NCBI GenBank assembly: GCA_950295325.1 | Contig: OX485806.1 | Location: 18,476,001 to 18,540,000 of the forward strand | Origin: Polytrichum commune | Lineage: Eukaryota > Streptophyta > Polytrichopsida > Polytrichales > Polytrichaceae | Reading direction: 5' to 3' | DNA: 64,000 nucleotides | Shown here: positions 47,268 through 59,774 of the stretch, one piece after another | Numbering within the stretch: the stretch's first letter is position 1 | Layout of the letters: the number at the start of each line of letters is the position of its first letter | Made by a program: the position numbers and the translations under genes | The notes under the pieces: model-generated | Databases searched by the model: none | Seen by the model: the letters and a program-made list of their open reading frames with translations, nothing else | What the model was told of the DNA's origin: nothing

Positions 47268-49459
47268 GTGACGATCATCGACGGTTTTGTCGAACATCGA
47301 CAGTGACATCCCACAACAAAACTATCGAGTGGACACGTGGATGTGATTGGTAGATGGCAACTGCAAGGCTTATACCTGGGGAGGAGGCCGTGAACTCCCG
47401 TGTATTTTAAGGGTCGAGTGCGATAAATGGGTTATTCATTACCCAGGGGGGAGGGGGTAAGAGGGAGTATTATGTTTTTCCAGGAGAATTTCTTAGCACC
47501 CTTGAATTATGAGAATGATTTTTCTAAGATGAGGTATTTTTGGAGACCTCGTTAGTGCCTAAAGCATGTATTTCTTTACACCCTACAATTGTTACAAATT
47601 GTAAGATTGTACTTTGACACAAATTTGGATGCAAATTTCAAATCAACATCAAATGTACCACTTTGGTGGATGCATTTTCTCATGCACATTGATGACGTGG
47701 AGTCCTTGAATTGTGTTCATTGTATTCAATTCTTGTAGCCCATGGTTCATCACTTCTAGAAGGTAGGTAGTTTTATTTCTATCTGGAGCCCTACATTATG
47801 TATAAAGGTAGATCATACATATATGGGATGCTTGTGTGGACCTACTTCGTTTATAAAATCCACCCAACATGTATACATGACCACCTCTCTTCTATCACAC
47901 ACCGTTTTCTAAAGGAATGTTGGTGGACCTCTTCCCCCCCCTCACCAAAAAAGAAGAAACCATGGGGCTTATACACTAATATCATGTGCGATCAAGTTGT
48001 TTTTGTGAACAACTTGCATGTTCACTCATGCTACCTTGGGTCACTATGAGTTAGATTGCAAAAACTTATAACTTTGGTTAGTTATCGATATATCAACCAC
48101 AATAAAATAAACCAACAAGTACTTGATTTCTATATTGTTGTTGTGTCCATAAATACTCAAAATAGTGGTTGTTCTTTTTATAAATTAGCGTGGGCAACCT
48201 GATCGTAAGTCTTAGTTTAGCTAAGAATGGACACTAGAAATATATGTGTAACGGTGAAATTATACTATGTGCTCGTAATACATCGACTATTCTAATTTTC
48301 AATAGCCATCGGCAATTGGGAGGGCCTAAGGATCACTCACACAGTACGTGAATCTTCAATTTTTGCTCCAATGGCTTTTTCATCCAAATCCCGATGTTGA
48401 ACTTCCAAATAGCAATATATGTGATTTGCAATTGTTACCGGAAGAGAATAATGTACATATATCCGATCCGATATTCAAATAAGGTTGTGGAGTTGGAAGT
48501 GTCCACAATAGGGCCACATACTCGGGTGAGGGTCCCTCACTTGTAGCTTTCTCATAACCATTATATTATTGGTCATAGTAAAAATCTAGGTTTAATATTG
48601 AAACCAATCATATGTTGAAAAACAACAAACCTATGAGTAGTTACTATTTCAGCACCCTTTTCTTTCACCTAGTGAAGATCTCAATTATAGTCGTTTTTGG
48701 AGTTTTGTGGTGTTATAAGTGTTTATGCAATTTGCACATGATTGTTTTAAAAATTGATTACGTGCACTTTCAAATATCATATCATACTACATTTTAAATA
48801 GTAGGATGTCATATTTTGTTTCAAGTTAGAAAATTGTGTGCTTCAAAATGGTTCGAAATGGTTATCCACACTAGGTAATTGAAGTAAAGGGTGTGATATA
48901 GATTGGAGGTGCCTTTGATGGATGATGTATAAACCGTTGTTATCAATTGTGTTTTCTTGCATTTTTTTTCATTTGACCATGATTTGTGGTCCAAATCTCC
49001 GCACATATGGCATAGAACTTCATTGTATCTAGGCACATGCGTCCATTGAGTAGGTAAAACCATGACAAATTATATTTTTCCTCGGAAATATGACATTTCA
49101 ATTGATTTGGTTTTGGAAATGGTATTAGATTCCACAAACTTAGGATGATGTGCTCCGGTTGGAAAATCGGAAGGAATCAACCGTCAATTTACAATGGCCT
49201 TATTTTTATCTATTCTTAAATTCCTAGATTCCAAATGGAAAAGTTTAAGTAGGTGTCACCTAGCCCAAGCCACATATATGGTGGAGATATAATTAATGTA
49301 TTCAACTACATACGATATATATAGAACCTAGAAATCATGTAGATTTATGGTAGGTTTCAACTTGGACCACAAATTTTACAAAGTTGATGTGACATGCCAC
49401 AACGACCTTCAAAATTTTGTGCGAATGAAGATGTGGTACATTCATTGCTTTTGGCACAA

Positions 49460-49475
49460 CCAATCGGGCTATAAA
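49460..49475 (+). promoter_or_regulatory. CCAAT and TATA boxes of BURP copy 2
   Basis: CCAAT lies at 49460-49464 and TATAAA at 49470-49475, 119 bases before the ATG, as in copy 1. Confidence 0.55.
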
Positions 49476-49594
49476 GGGATTCATTTTTTCGCTCAGTCTT
49501 CATCCTATTGAGCGTTCGTGATCAACTCCTATCCTCTACCTCACTAAGTCCTATATTTGTAGTTTGTGTCATTTTGTAGAGTGTGGTACATCCG

Positions 49595-51043
49595 ATGGCG
49601 ACGATGTCCAATTTGAACAAGCCGCTTTGCGGCATCTTGTTCACAATCACGCTCGTCATGAGCATCTTGTTCCGTGAGGTACAATTTTTCATGCAAATCT
49701 TCAATTCAATATCATAGGCTTTCGTATTGATTTGCTTGAATGTTTAAGCAACTTCTATATGTGCTCTTATTATTGCAAGTCTTGTGTAATATGACAACAA
49801 TATTTGCATCTCACTAGGTGAACAAGCTTATAAACGATGATTCATTGAATTATTATATAATTTCAACGTATGACGTTTATGTTTCCCAATGAGTGTAAGT
49901 TTCCAACCTCACAACATAGTAGGATGCATTTTGAATGCTATGCTATTTGTGATCCAAATATTGTCAACTAAACTACATGACATTTCACTTGTGATTTTGT
50001 AGACCTCATGCGGACGACCATATGGTGGCTTCGTCAACGAAGTTGCTTCATGCGCAAATGAACCATTTTTCAAGCGCACCGCCACCATAACGGCAAACAT
50101 GGCGGTGCTTGATGTGTTGGGAAAGATGCATAGTGCAAATTCGGAGAGTGCATTTCACCTTCCAACAACACTTGGTCATGGAGTGTCACGAGCAAACTTG
50201 GTGGACCATGCTTACAACATGATCGTGGATCCCCGCAAATGCCAAGCGGCCGGCTTGATTTGTGACGAGTTTGTGAACTTTGATGACTTCAATGACGTCA
50301 CCTCTCCTCAAATCGAGACAATTAATGATTTGCAACGAAATTTCTTTGTAGAATCGTCCCTCGTTTTGGGATCCGAGATGTCTCTCGACCGAAATTTGGG
50401 ATCTCCTTTCCCAACCCGATCATTCTTGTCGAGTACCATAGCCAAAGCGTTACCATCGATCGACACTCACAACCTCGGCAAAATTCTTGAAATATTTGGA
50501 ATTCGATATGGGACGCCCATGGCGAGCATGATCGAGACAACTGCCCGCTTGTGTGGAGACCCCGCTTTGCCGGGAGAAGAGAGGACATGCGCGGTCTCTT
50601 TCGAAGAAATCATGGCGTTTGCTACAACTCACCTCGGCGAGAATGTGCAACTCTCGGCCACCACCGGAGCACCTGTAGAGTCGGCACATGCTTCAACATC
50701 CACCGCGCCAATGAAGGTGATGGGTTACCGCAAGCACTCTCTCGAAGACGGGAAACGTGTGGTCGTGTGTCACGAGGTAATGTTCCCGAGTGCGATGTAT
50801 TACTGTCATCGTGTGACGGGCGTCAAAGTCATCGATGTCAGCCTTGCAACTGCAACGGATCAGGCAATTCCAAGCAACAATCAGATTCAAGCTACCGCAA
50901 TGTGCCACATGGACACGACTTTGTGGTTGTCACGCCACCCTGCTTTCGCGGCACTGCACATCGCTCGTGGTGATGAGGCTTGCCACTTCTTGTCGGCAGG
51001 GGACCTTGTGTTCGTGCAAGCTGCTACAACAAACCACGTGTAA
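49595..51043 (+). CDS. Secreted BURP-domain protein, copy 2
   Basis: Exons are 49595-49678 and 50003-51043, with a 324-bp phase-0 intron (GAG|GTACAA ... TTTTGTAG|ACC), 374 residues. The signal peptide core is CGILFTITLVMSILF. All four CH pairs of the BURP domain are conserved with spacing X10-X31-X24. Against copy 1 I count about 13 changes in the last 314 residues. Four are clustered at NFDDFND (NIYALND in copy 1). Copy 2 alone has SSTIAKALPSIDT and GKRVVV, where copies 1 and 3 agree with each other. The frame and promoter are intact, so the gene is probably functional. Confidence 0.92.
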
Positions 51044-52295
51044 TGAAGCTCCCAGAAACATCTTCATCAAGGTTGCATGCATATAAGTGCAACAATACTG
51101 TGCTTGCTGCTGGCCAGCAAGGGGATTGTGCTCTTTGGTATATTTCATGTTGCAATTAGTGTTTGTGCTGAGGAATCGTGAGAAAAGACAGAGAGGATTC
51201 CTCGTTATTGTTTATGCATAGTGTTCTTAGTGGACGTAAACTCGTGTGTTTTCATACATATTCTCCGGCTAGATATGTTGTTCACGGAGGTTGGCAAGAA
51301 TCCGATCCCTTCGGGGTTTGGAGCTTGGTGTACAATGTATTACTTATAGAGTTGATTGGATTTCAATTAATAAAATATAAATTATAGTACAGCTTCGTGT
51401 ATTGTCATATGGCTCCTAGCTCTCTAATGATCGATTCCGGCGAAGGAGAAATAGACCAGAAACATCCTTAACTGAGGCAATATTCATGGATCACGATTGC
51501 TAACCGGATCACACAATTTACAGACGACTTTGTTCATGGGATAAGATCGAGAATGGGCTCATCCGGTTTTCAATCCTGAAGATTTGTGCTTCCAAGTTTC
51601 AAAATTGCAGTCAAACGATAAAGCTAGAAGAGGTCCAACTGAAATTGAGATCGATGCTTACATCAATCTGGATCATTGATTGCATTAATGTGCTTCAACT
51701 GTCGAACTCTCCAATGTTGCACTTCCCTCATTTTTCAGTGATCAAGAACTCATCTCACGATGCAGCATCGCATCGTGATCCCTGTATACACCATCGCATT
51801 CCACAAACCCCTTCTACCCGCACGTCCTGAAGTTTCCAGTACTCAAGTTGCAAGGTGTCAACTTAATACCCAGCAACAGAAGTCACAGCACCCAATTCGT
51901 CAAAAGAATTTGTGGAGACCAATCTCTTGCATGAAAACAACGTAATCCCAGACGCACCACATTTCGAAACCATTTTATGACCCCACCATGGAAACCACAT
52001 CAAAACACGCTCATGGCCACTCCACCGCTAATCCTGTAACTGGATTCCTCACAATGCAGGACGACCCCAGTGCTCAAAATAAAGTAAACATCGTTAAAGG
52101 ATGTCGTACTGAACGAAGACATTTTCACAACATCTCTAGACTCCGATGTTGAAAATTGGTGTACTTCGTTAAAGCATCAGATTCTGTATTCAAACAAGGA
52201 CATCCCGTCATCCTCCAGGGCCAATGCAAACTCAACTAGTTGCATCCCACATATTGCCTATCAATTGGGCATCTCGTCAGACTGAACTCTAAAAT

Positions 52296-53861
52296 CTAAG
52301 CTCCGGGGACGGGCACAGCCTCAGCAGCATCGGGCTCTGCATCATCTCCCACAACTGGCCTATCAATCTTGGCTCCAACCTCCTCGCTGTAATCACCGTG
52401 TACCTGTGCACTCAAATAAGTACATCTTAGTAGGTCGCTCGACACTCCCAACTAAATACCCGCACTGCAACTCCCACATCAGCTCTCCAACAAAACTTTA
52501 GTGGTTCAAATTTGAGCATGGCCATCCCGCAAATCTATTACTCACCTCCATCAGCTTCATGAGGTCGAATTTGGGTGCCTTCAGAATCTTAACCTTCCTG
52601 ATGCAAGCGTTCTGGAGTGGGTAGATTCCTTGTGTCGCCTTCTCGATCTCCTTTCCAATCACCTCCGGAATGAATTTCGCCACCAACTCCTTCAAGTCGC
52701 ACGTCTGAGCTTCACGCACCATGATTTCTCTCATCTTTCGCCTGATCTGCAATTCAGGCCAAGGAATTCACGTTTGCACCATTTACTCATTCATACAGTT
52801 CAAAGCCTAATCTGCAATTCAGGCCAAGGAAATCACATTTGCGTCATTCACACAGTTCACACCTAACCCTAAAATAAATCCCAGACCAACCATTCCTCTA
52901 CTGCATTCATTGTTTTGGACGAAAGGTATTCGATGACAATTGCTCATCATTCTTCAAATTCTATGTGGCTTGGTTCCCAAAACTGTCAGGGCATCCCATG
53001 CATGTGATAATCGTACCTGACGAATTTGGCTGCTCTGTGCGTAACATGTTCGCTTGATCTGGTTGGGCCTCTTCTTCGTGAACGCAATGCAAAAAATGCG
53101 AAGCATGTAGTTGTCTGTGGTCTTCACGTCAACGTGAGCCTCGATCAGACTCTGCCACTTGCGCACCAGAGACCGAAGCTTGTCGGTTGTGAAGTCCATG
53201 CCCTGCATTCACAACAGATTCCCATTCAATATTCTCCATTCTCTAGCCCCTCCCTCATTAATCCATGCCTTGCATGATCCGCTGCACGTTAACCCTAATT
53301 TTCTGGGCAGCACAACCTCCATGCTCCCATCACAGATGCACAAGCCCGGCTTCTTGCTATGGACTCTCATTTCTAGCAACCCCTACCCTAACCCTAATAT
53401 AACCCCATCCCAACCCACAGGAGTGAAACTGTCCACGCACCCAGAAGTTCGTCAGGACATTCTTGCCCTGCACATCCTCGGCCCTCAGCTTGATCTTGCG
53501 GTAAGCCTGGTCCTCATCCTGCTGCAAGTCGGCCAGAGACACCTCGAACACTCGGCCCTTCAGCCCGTCGGAGGCAATCTGCAAACCACCCCAACACACT
53601 CCTCGTCACTCTCACGCTCCTCCACACACCAAGCGATCACACAAATCTCAAAACCCTTCCTAACAAAACACCGGCGGAAATAGCACAACGACTCACCTTG
53701 GTTCCCTGGGTACGGGTGACGAGGGTCTTGCCCAAAGACCGCTGCGTGAAGGTGGTGGGCGCCTTGATGTCATACCAGTCCTTCTTGGAGAAGGGGTCGA
53801 CAATTTTCTTCTTGCCTCCCTTCTTTCCCTTGGAAATACGCTTGTTCTTGCCGACCGCCAT
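52296..53861 (-). CDS. RPS3A: 40S ribosomal protein eS1 (RPS3A)
   Basis: Five exons on the minus strand: 53697-53861, 53441-53578, 53017-53202, 52546-52746 and 52296-52403. All introns are GT-AG and phase 0, and the exons code 55+46+62+67+35 = 265 residues, close to the usual plant length of about 262. Family signatures are complete: [19 protein letters not shown] at the N-terminus, [69 protein letters not shown] and [17 protein letters not shown], then a variable acidic tail. The protein is a structural part of the small ribosomal subunit near the mRNA exit region and acts in cytosolic translation. The start lies in a good context (GCCATGGC). The 5' leader is pyrimidine-rich. The 3' part, from intron 4 on, is duplicated inverted at 56822-57700. 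Confidence 0.97.
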
Positions 53862-53953
53862 GGCTCAGGGCCTGTGTTGTGCGAGCCGGAGCAAGAGACA
53901 CGCGAAAGAGAGACTCTCCCAACCTGCTCACCCTTTGTCCAGCCGCACCCCCC

Positions 53954-53962
53954 AAACCCTAA
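53954..53962 (-). promoter_or_regulatory. Telo-box upstream of RPS3A
   Basis: AAACCCTAA on the plus strand (TTAGGGTTT in the gene's sense), 93 bases before the start codon. Telo-boxes are typical of plant ribosomal protein promoters and of translation-apparatus genes. Related AACCCTAA motifs occur in introns (about 52864, 53287 and 53387). Confidence 0.6.
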
Positions 53963-54061
53963 TTCCCACTGCCCCGTTCACACCGGCGTCCCTGGCCCTC
54001 CCCTCCGTGCCTGTTATTTGCGAACAGACCCTTGAAAGACTTCCGACGGATCTTTGAGTTA

Positions 54062-56821
54062 CACGTGACGTGGCAAGCGATGCTATTTTAAGAAACATTA
54101 TGAATTGTGCCGAGGGTGGGTTTACAGTTTACACTAGGATATGTGAGCCTACTACAATAGGCCACTTGTTTTAGAATTCTTTGAGTCTTTATTAAGTATG
54201 TAACATGTCTCTTCATTTCAGAATGCAAATCTAGGAGTGGTGTACAGTGGAAATTATAGAAGAAAAGTGTTTGTTTTAGACTCACATAGATTAGTACCAT
54301 CTTACTTCACTCATTCATGTATGAAGTGAAAGTCTCACATGTCAAAAACACATTGATTGAAACATTTGAAAAGGTTGATGTGGCACAAGATTAAGTCATC
54401 CTTCAACATGCAAAAGTGTTGAGAATATCACATGGACGTAGGTTTATTTGGTTAGTTTTTTCATGCTCACCCAATATTTTACTCAATAAAGTTACGTAAT
54501 GAAACTTGTGTCAATTCAACAAATCCGTGGTGAGGTACTATCAAAAACTCAATTGAATATTGGACCTCCCTTCATTTAGTTGAGATTATCAAGAGTGCAT
54601 GTATGTGGGTTATTTAAATGAACACATGAGTCTCCCCAATTTTGTTAACTCTTAAGTCTGAAGTATTTTGTATGATTTGAGCTTGGGGGTGCACTCTTCA
54701 TTGAGAGTGGGGAGCCACGTGCATGCATGAGTCTTATATACATCATTTTCACCGGATGAAACTATAAACCGTAAAATAGAAAAATATAAACCATTAATGG
54801 ACAATATTGCCAACAAAGGTTGGAAGATAGACCCACTAATTGTCATCACTGCAGGCGCTAGGGCCGCCACACATATCCCCTCTATGGATAACATTGAAAC
54901 AACATTTAAAACCCCTAAGCAAAGCATCAAGAACACATTTGAGGCAATTAATGTCATCGCTATACAATATGCTATGTCCATAATTCTGCACAAAAGAAGG
55001 ATAGAAAATAACGAGCCAATACCACTTGACACACAACTACCATAAGAACTCCCAAAACACCAGCCAATCAATAAATAAAAGATATCACAATAAACTAATG
55101 GAAGGCTCATGACTCAACATCCACCCCACAAAGTTATAACCTTTGCCCCTACAAGCACTACAACCGCACCAACACATGGCCAAACTTGGTCACCCCAGTT
55201 TCTACAGTGCCCACCCCAAGAGGGGTTAGTAGTCCTGCACCACTGATATTATGTCCAGTGGACATAATATCAAGGGTGGGTTGAATGGGCATTTCAATCA
55301 TGCTGATCCCATCAGGGGTCAGCGTTTCTTCTCTCTACATCATTTTCATGACCATTACCCATCCCCATGTGTATAGTTGTAAGCCAAACTCTCATCAAAT
55401 ATTTTTTTGTATACCCACATGGTACAATACGGGCTAGTATGTTGAGTGCATGCCCCAAGATTTTGAGGATGTAACCTAGTCCAATCTCTTTCAAACATGT
55501 GTTACCCCACCCCCTCCTTACATGGACCTACAACAACACCTAATCACAAGTCACTCAATCAAGAAAAAGTAACCAAATCATACCCAAATGCCTTATTTTA
55601 ACATTTTTGCCTCGAGTGTTTGAAGGTCATCTAGAAGAAGGGGGAGGGGGGTCACTTAACACGGTCCATGGTGTATGACGTGGATGAACAAAAGGGTATT
55701 TGATCAAAATATGGCTATAAACTATATACATATGCGATGGGTATTGTTCGACCTAGTTTTGTAGAAATATTCTAGGGGAGTGTCATGGTAGTATGAATTT
55801 TGGGGTAGAGATAGATGTATTACAAGGAAACCCCCCCCCCCTCCCCATAAGGCTTGTATTATGAGGAGTTTATTACACCCAAACATCCCTTATACCCCAT
55901 GTTGCCATTGTCATCTTCCGTCATTTACAAAATTCAAGCCTATGACCATAAATGAGACAATTTGCTTTGGGAAGTCTTAATTGTTTGCAAATATGAGATT
56001 TTTATTTAGTATATGATTTGTATGTCTTGTCTTCTTTTATGTCATAACTTTTCTTTCTTCTATCCAAGGGTTCTAAATAAAACAGTCATGCACTCATGTA
56101 GCTCCCCCCTTCCCCCCCCCCCCTTTCAAAGTTAAGTTACTTCAACCATTTTAGTTTGCAGCTTTTTGAGCTTATATTTTATGTTTATATTGCCTCAGGT
56201 CTATTAGCTTATCCAATTCCAATAATTAAAATATTTGATTGGACTCATTCCAATTTCATAATCATAAGGACATGTATCTTATTAAAGTACGTGATGTACT
56301 TGATGTTTATTCATAAAAAATGCACATCTTAAAAGTCATGGCACTTATTTTATGAAATCAATTCAAATTTTGGTCCACTTCCAAAGGAAATGGATACCCT
56401 AATTTACCTCGTCGACCATGTGTGATGACCTTGAATGAAATCAAATTTGTGGGAATTACAGTACATGAGTTGAAAGCACCGACTTCATACTCGAGTTCTT
56501 CAAAAAAATTAGATACTTCTTCAGACTCAAAATTGAAGGGCTTCAAAACACCATGATTGTCACATTATTTTGGGGTATGTTCTACCTTGCAACTTGAGTA
56601 CTGGAAACTTCAGGACGTTGCGGGTAGAAGGGGTGTGTGGAATGCGATGGTGTATACAGGAATCACGATGCGATCCGGCATCGTGAGATGAGTTCTTGAT
56701 CACTGAAACATAAGGGAAGTGCAACATCGGAGAGTTCGACAGTTGAAGCACATTAATGCAGTCAATGATCCAGATTTATGTAAAGCATCAATCTCAATTT
56801 GAATTGGACCTCTTCTATCCT
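54062..56821. repeat. Right partner of second inverted repeat, and flank
   Basis: Bases 54300-56460 match 26930-31145 in reverse complement and mostly preserve empty sites for its transposons. Bases 56465-56585 match 24720-24835 in reverse. The stretch 54770-55310 has no counterpart, and no gene is seen in it. Bases 54062-54299 hold nothing recognised. Confidence 0.7.
56580..56821 (+). repeat. Duplicated 3'-flank unit of RPS3A
   Basis: About 240 bp, starting CCTTGCAACTTGAGTACTGG, recurs at 57395-57640 in the same orientation and at 51600-51860 inverted. Here it sits directly upstream of the copied exon 5, replacing intron 4 and everything before it. Confidence 0.75.
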
Positions 56822-56839
56822 ACTAATTTGAGTGCACAG

Positions 56840-56950
56840 GTACACGGTGATTACAGCGAGGAGGTTGGAGCCAAGATTGATAGGCCAGTGGTGGGAGATG
56901 ATGCAGAGCCCGATGCTGCTGCTGAGGCTGTGCCCGTCCCCGGAGCTTAG
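56840..56950 (+). pseudogene. RPS3A last-exon fragment
   Basis: A copy of exon 5 with its splice acceptor (GTGCACAG|GTACACGG) and stop codon. It codes for [16 protein letters not shown] and the acidic tail, with one extra Ala codon (GCT) in the DAA(A)EAVP stretch. No other exon is present upstream; a duplicated flank unit lies there instead. It cannot make the ribosomal protein on its own. Confidence 0.9.
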
Positions 56951-57874
56951 ATTTTAGAGTGCAGTCTGACGAGATGTCCAATTGATTAGGCAATATGTGG
57001 GATGCAACTAGTTGAGTTTGCATTGGCCCTGGAGGATGACGGGATGTCCTTGTTTGAATACAGAATCTGATGCTTTAACGAAGTACACCAATTTTCAACA
57101 TCGGAGTCTAGAGATGTTGTGAAAATGTCTTCGTTCAGTACGACATCCTTTAACGATATTTACTGTATTTTGTGCATTGGGGTCGTCCTGCATTGTGAGG
57201 AATCCAGTTACAGGATTAGCGGTGGAGTGGCCATGAGCGTGTTTTGATGTGGTTTCCATGGTGGGGTCATAAAATGGTTTCGAAATGTGGTGCGTCTGGG
57301 ATTACGTTGTTTTCATGCAAGAGATTGGTCTCCACAAATTCTTTTGACGAATTGGGTGCTGTGACTTCTGTTGCTGGGTATTAAGTTGACACCTTGCAAC
57401 TTGAGTACTGGAAACTTCAGGAGGTTGCGGGTAGAAGGGGTTTGTGGAATGCGATGGTGTATACAGGGATCACGATGCGATGCTGCATCGTGAGATGAGT
57501 TCTCGATCACTGAAAAATGAGGGAAGTGCAACATTGAAGACTTCGACAGTTGAAGCACATTAATGCAATCAATGATCCAGATTTATGTAAGCATCGATCT
57601 CAATTTCAGTTGGACCTCTTCTAGCTTTATCGTTTTGACTCCAATTTTGAAACTTGGAAGCACAAATCTTCAGGGTTGAAAACCGGATGAGCCCATTCTC
57701 GATTCCATCCCATGAACGAAGTCGTCTGTAAATTGTGTGATCCGGTTAGCAATCGTGATCCATGAATATTGCCTCAGTTAAGGATGTTTCTGGTCTATTT
57801 CTCCTTGGCCGGAATCGGTCATTAGAGAGCTAGGAGCCATATGACAATACACGAAGCTGTACTATAATTTATAT

Positions 57875-57880
57875 TTTATT
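57875..57880 (-). terminator. Likely poly(A) signal of BURP copy 3
   Basis: AATAAA on the minus strand, 325 bases past the stop, as in the other copies. Confidence 0.4.
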
Positions 57881-58204
57881 AATTGAAATCCAATCAACTC
57901 TATAAGTAATACATTGTACACCAAGCTCCAAACCCCGAAGGGTTGGATTCTTGCCAACCTCCGTGAACAACTTATCTAGCTGGAGAATATGTATGATGAA
58001 AACACATGAGTTTACGTCCATTGAGAACACTATGCATAAACAATAACGAGGAATCCTCTCTGTCTTGTCTCACGATTCCTCAGCACAAACACTAATTGCA
58101 ACATGAAATATACCAAAGAGCACAATCCCCTTGGCCAGCAGCAAGCACAGTATTGTTGCACTTATATGCATGCAACCTTGATGAAGACGTTTTTGGAAGC
58201 TTCA

Positions 58205-59653
58205 TTACACGTGGTTTGTTGTAGCAGCTTGCACTAACACAAGATCCCCTGCCGACAAGAAGTGGCACGCCTCGTCACCACGAGCAATGTGCAGTGCTGC
58301 GAAAGCAGGGTGGCGTGACAACCACAAAGTCGTGTCCATGTGGCACATTGCGATAGCTTGAATCTGATTGTTGCTTGGAATTGCCTGATCCGTTGCACTT
58401 GCAAGGCTGACATCGATGACTTTGACGCCCGTCACATGATGACAGTAATACATCGCACTCGGGAACATTACCTCGTGACACACGACCGCACGTTTCCCGT
58501 CTTCAAGAGAGTGCTTGCGGTAACCCATCACCTTCATTGGCGCGGTGGATGTTGAAGCATGTGCCGACTCTACAGGTGCTCCGGTGGTGGCCGAGAGTTG
58601 CACATTCTCGCCGAGGTGAGTTGTAGCAAACGCCATGATTTCTTCGAAAGAGACCGCGCATGTCCTCTCTTCTCCCGGCAAAGCGGGGTCTCCGCACAAG
58701 CGGGCGGTTGTCTCGATCATGCTCGCCATGGGCGTCCCATATCGAATTCCAAATATTTCAAGAATTTTGCCGAGGTTGTGAGTGTTGATCGATGGTAACG
58801 CTTCGGCTATGGCACTCGACAAGAATGATCGGGTTGGGAAAGGAGATCCCAAATTTCGGTCGAGAGACATCTCAGATCCCAAGACGAGGGACGATTTTAC
58901 AAAGAAATTTCGTTGTAAATCGTTGATTGTCTCAATTTGAGGAGAGGTGACGTCATTGAAGTCATCAAAGTTCACAAACTCGTCACAAATCAAGCCAGCC
59001 GCTTGGCATTTGCGGGGATCCACGATCATGTTGTAAGCATGGTCCACCAAATTTTCTTGTGACACTCCATGACCAAGGGTTGTTGGAAGGTGAAATGCAC
59101 TCTCCGAATTTGCACTATGCATCTTTCCCAACACATCAAGCACCGCCATGTTTGCCGTTATGGTGGCGGTGCGCTTGAAAAATGGTTCATTTGCGCATGA
59201 AGCAACTTCGTTGACGAAGCCACCATATGGTCGTCCGCATGAGGTCTACAAAATCACAAGTGAAATGTCATGTAGTTTAGTTGAGAATATTTGGATCACA
59301 AATAGTGTAGCATTCAAAATGCATCCTACTATGTTGTGAGGTTGGAAACTTACACTCCTTGGGAAACATAAACGTCATACGTTGAAATTATATAATAATT
59401 CAATGAGTCATCGTTTATAAGCTTGTTCACCTAGTGAGATGCGAATATTGTTGTCATATTACACAAGACTTGCAATAATAAGAGCACATATAGAAGTTGC
59501 TTAAACATTCAAGCAAGTCAATACAAAAGCCTATGATATTGAATTGAAGATTTGCATGAAAAATTGTACCTCGCAGATCAAGACGCTCACGACGAGCGTG
59601 ATTGTGAACAAGATGCCGCAAGGCGGCTTGTTCAAATTGGACATCGTTGCCAT
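58205..59653 (-). CDS. Secreted BURP-domain protein, copy 3
   Basis: Exons are 59570-59653 and 58205-59245, phase-0 GT-AG intron of 324 bp, 374 residues. The signal peptide core is CGILFTITLVVSVLI. All four CH pairs are present with X10-X31-X24 spacing; the second is followed by His instead of Arg. About 11 changes from copy 2 in the last 314 residues, including GVSQENL, FFVKSS, SLASAT, QAIAM and DLVLVQ. The coding frame is intact, but the upstream CCAAT and TATA motifs are altered, so expression may be reduced or changed. It lies in inverted orientation in the right arm of the large inverted repeat. Confidence 0.9.
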
Positions 59654-59768
59654 CGGATGTACCACACTCTACAAAATGACACAAACTACAAATATAGGAC
59701 TTAGTGAGGTAGGGGATAGGAGTTGATCACGAAGAATAGGATGAAGACTGAGGAAAAAAATGAATCCC

Positions 59769-59774
59769 TTTACA
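59769..59774 (-). promoter_or_regulatory. Degraded TATA box of BURP copy 3
   Basis: On the minus strand TGTAAA replaces TATAAA of the other copies, and the CCAAT nearby has become TCAAT. Confidence 0.55.

Larger units (their letters stand above)
33443..51575 (+). repeat. Segmental duplication, copy 2
   Basis: Direct copy of 3087-23199. It lacks the elements at 9444, 18980 and 13093-13702. It has extra elements at 37626 and 39943, and an extra piece (43770-44250) that resembles 2540-2950. It contains the second BURP gene. Its last 7 kb continue into the left arm of the large inverted repeat. Confidence 0.85.
44211..52419 (+). repeat. Left arm of large inverted repeat
   Basis: This arm matches 56822-63757 in reverse complement. 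It contains BURP copy 2 and runs into intron 4 and exon 5 of RPS3A. It is longer than the right arm mainly because 45.94-47.10 kb is missing on the right. Confidence 0.85.

Noticed and set aside
52863..53400. AACCCTAA motifs in RPS3A introns as separate promoters
   Set aside because: They fall in short introns without a TATA box or start; they may assist expression but do not support independent promoters.
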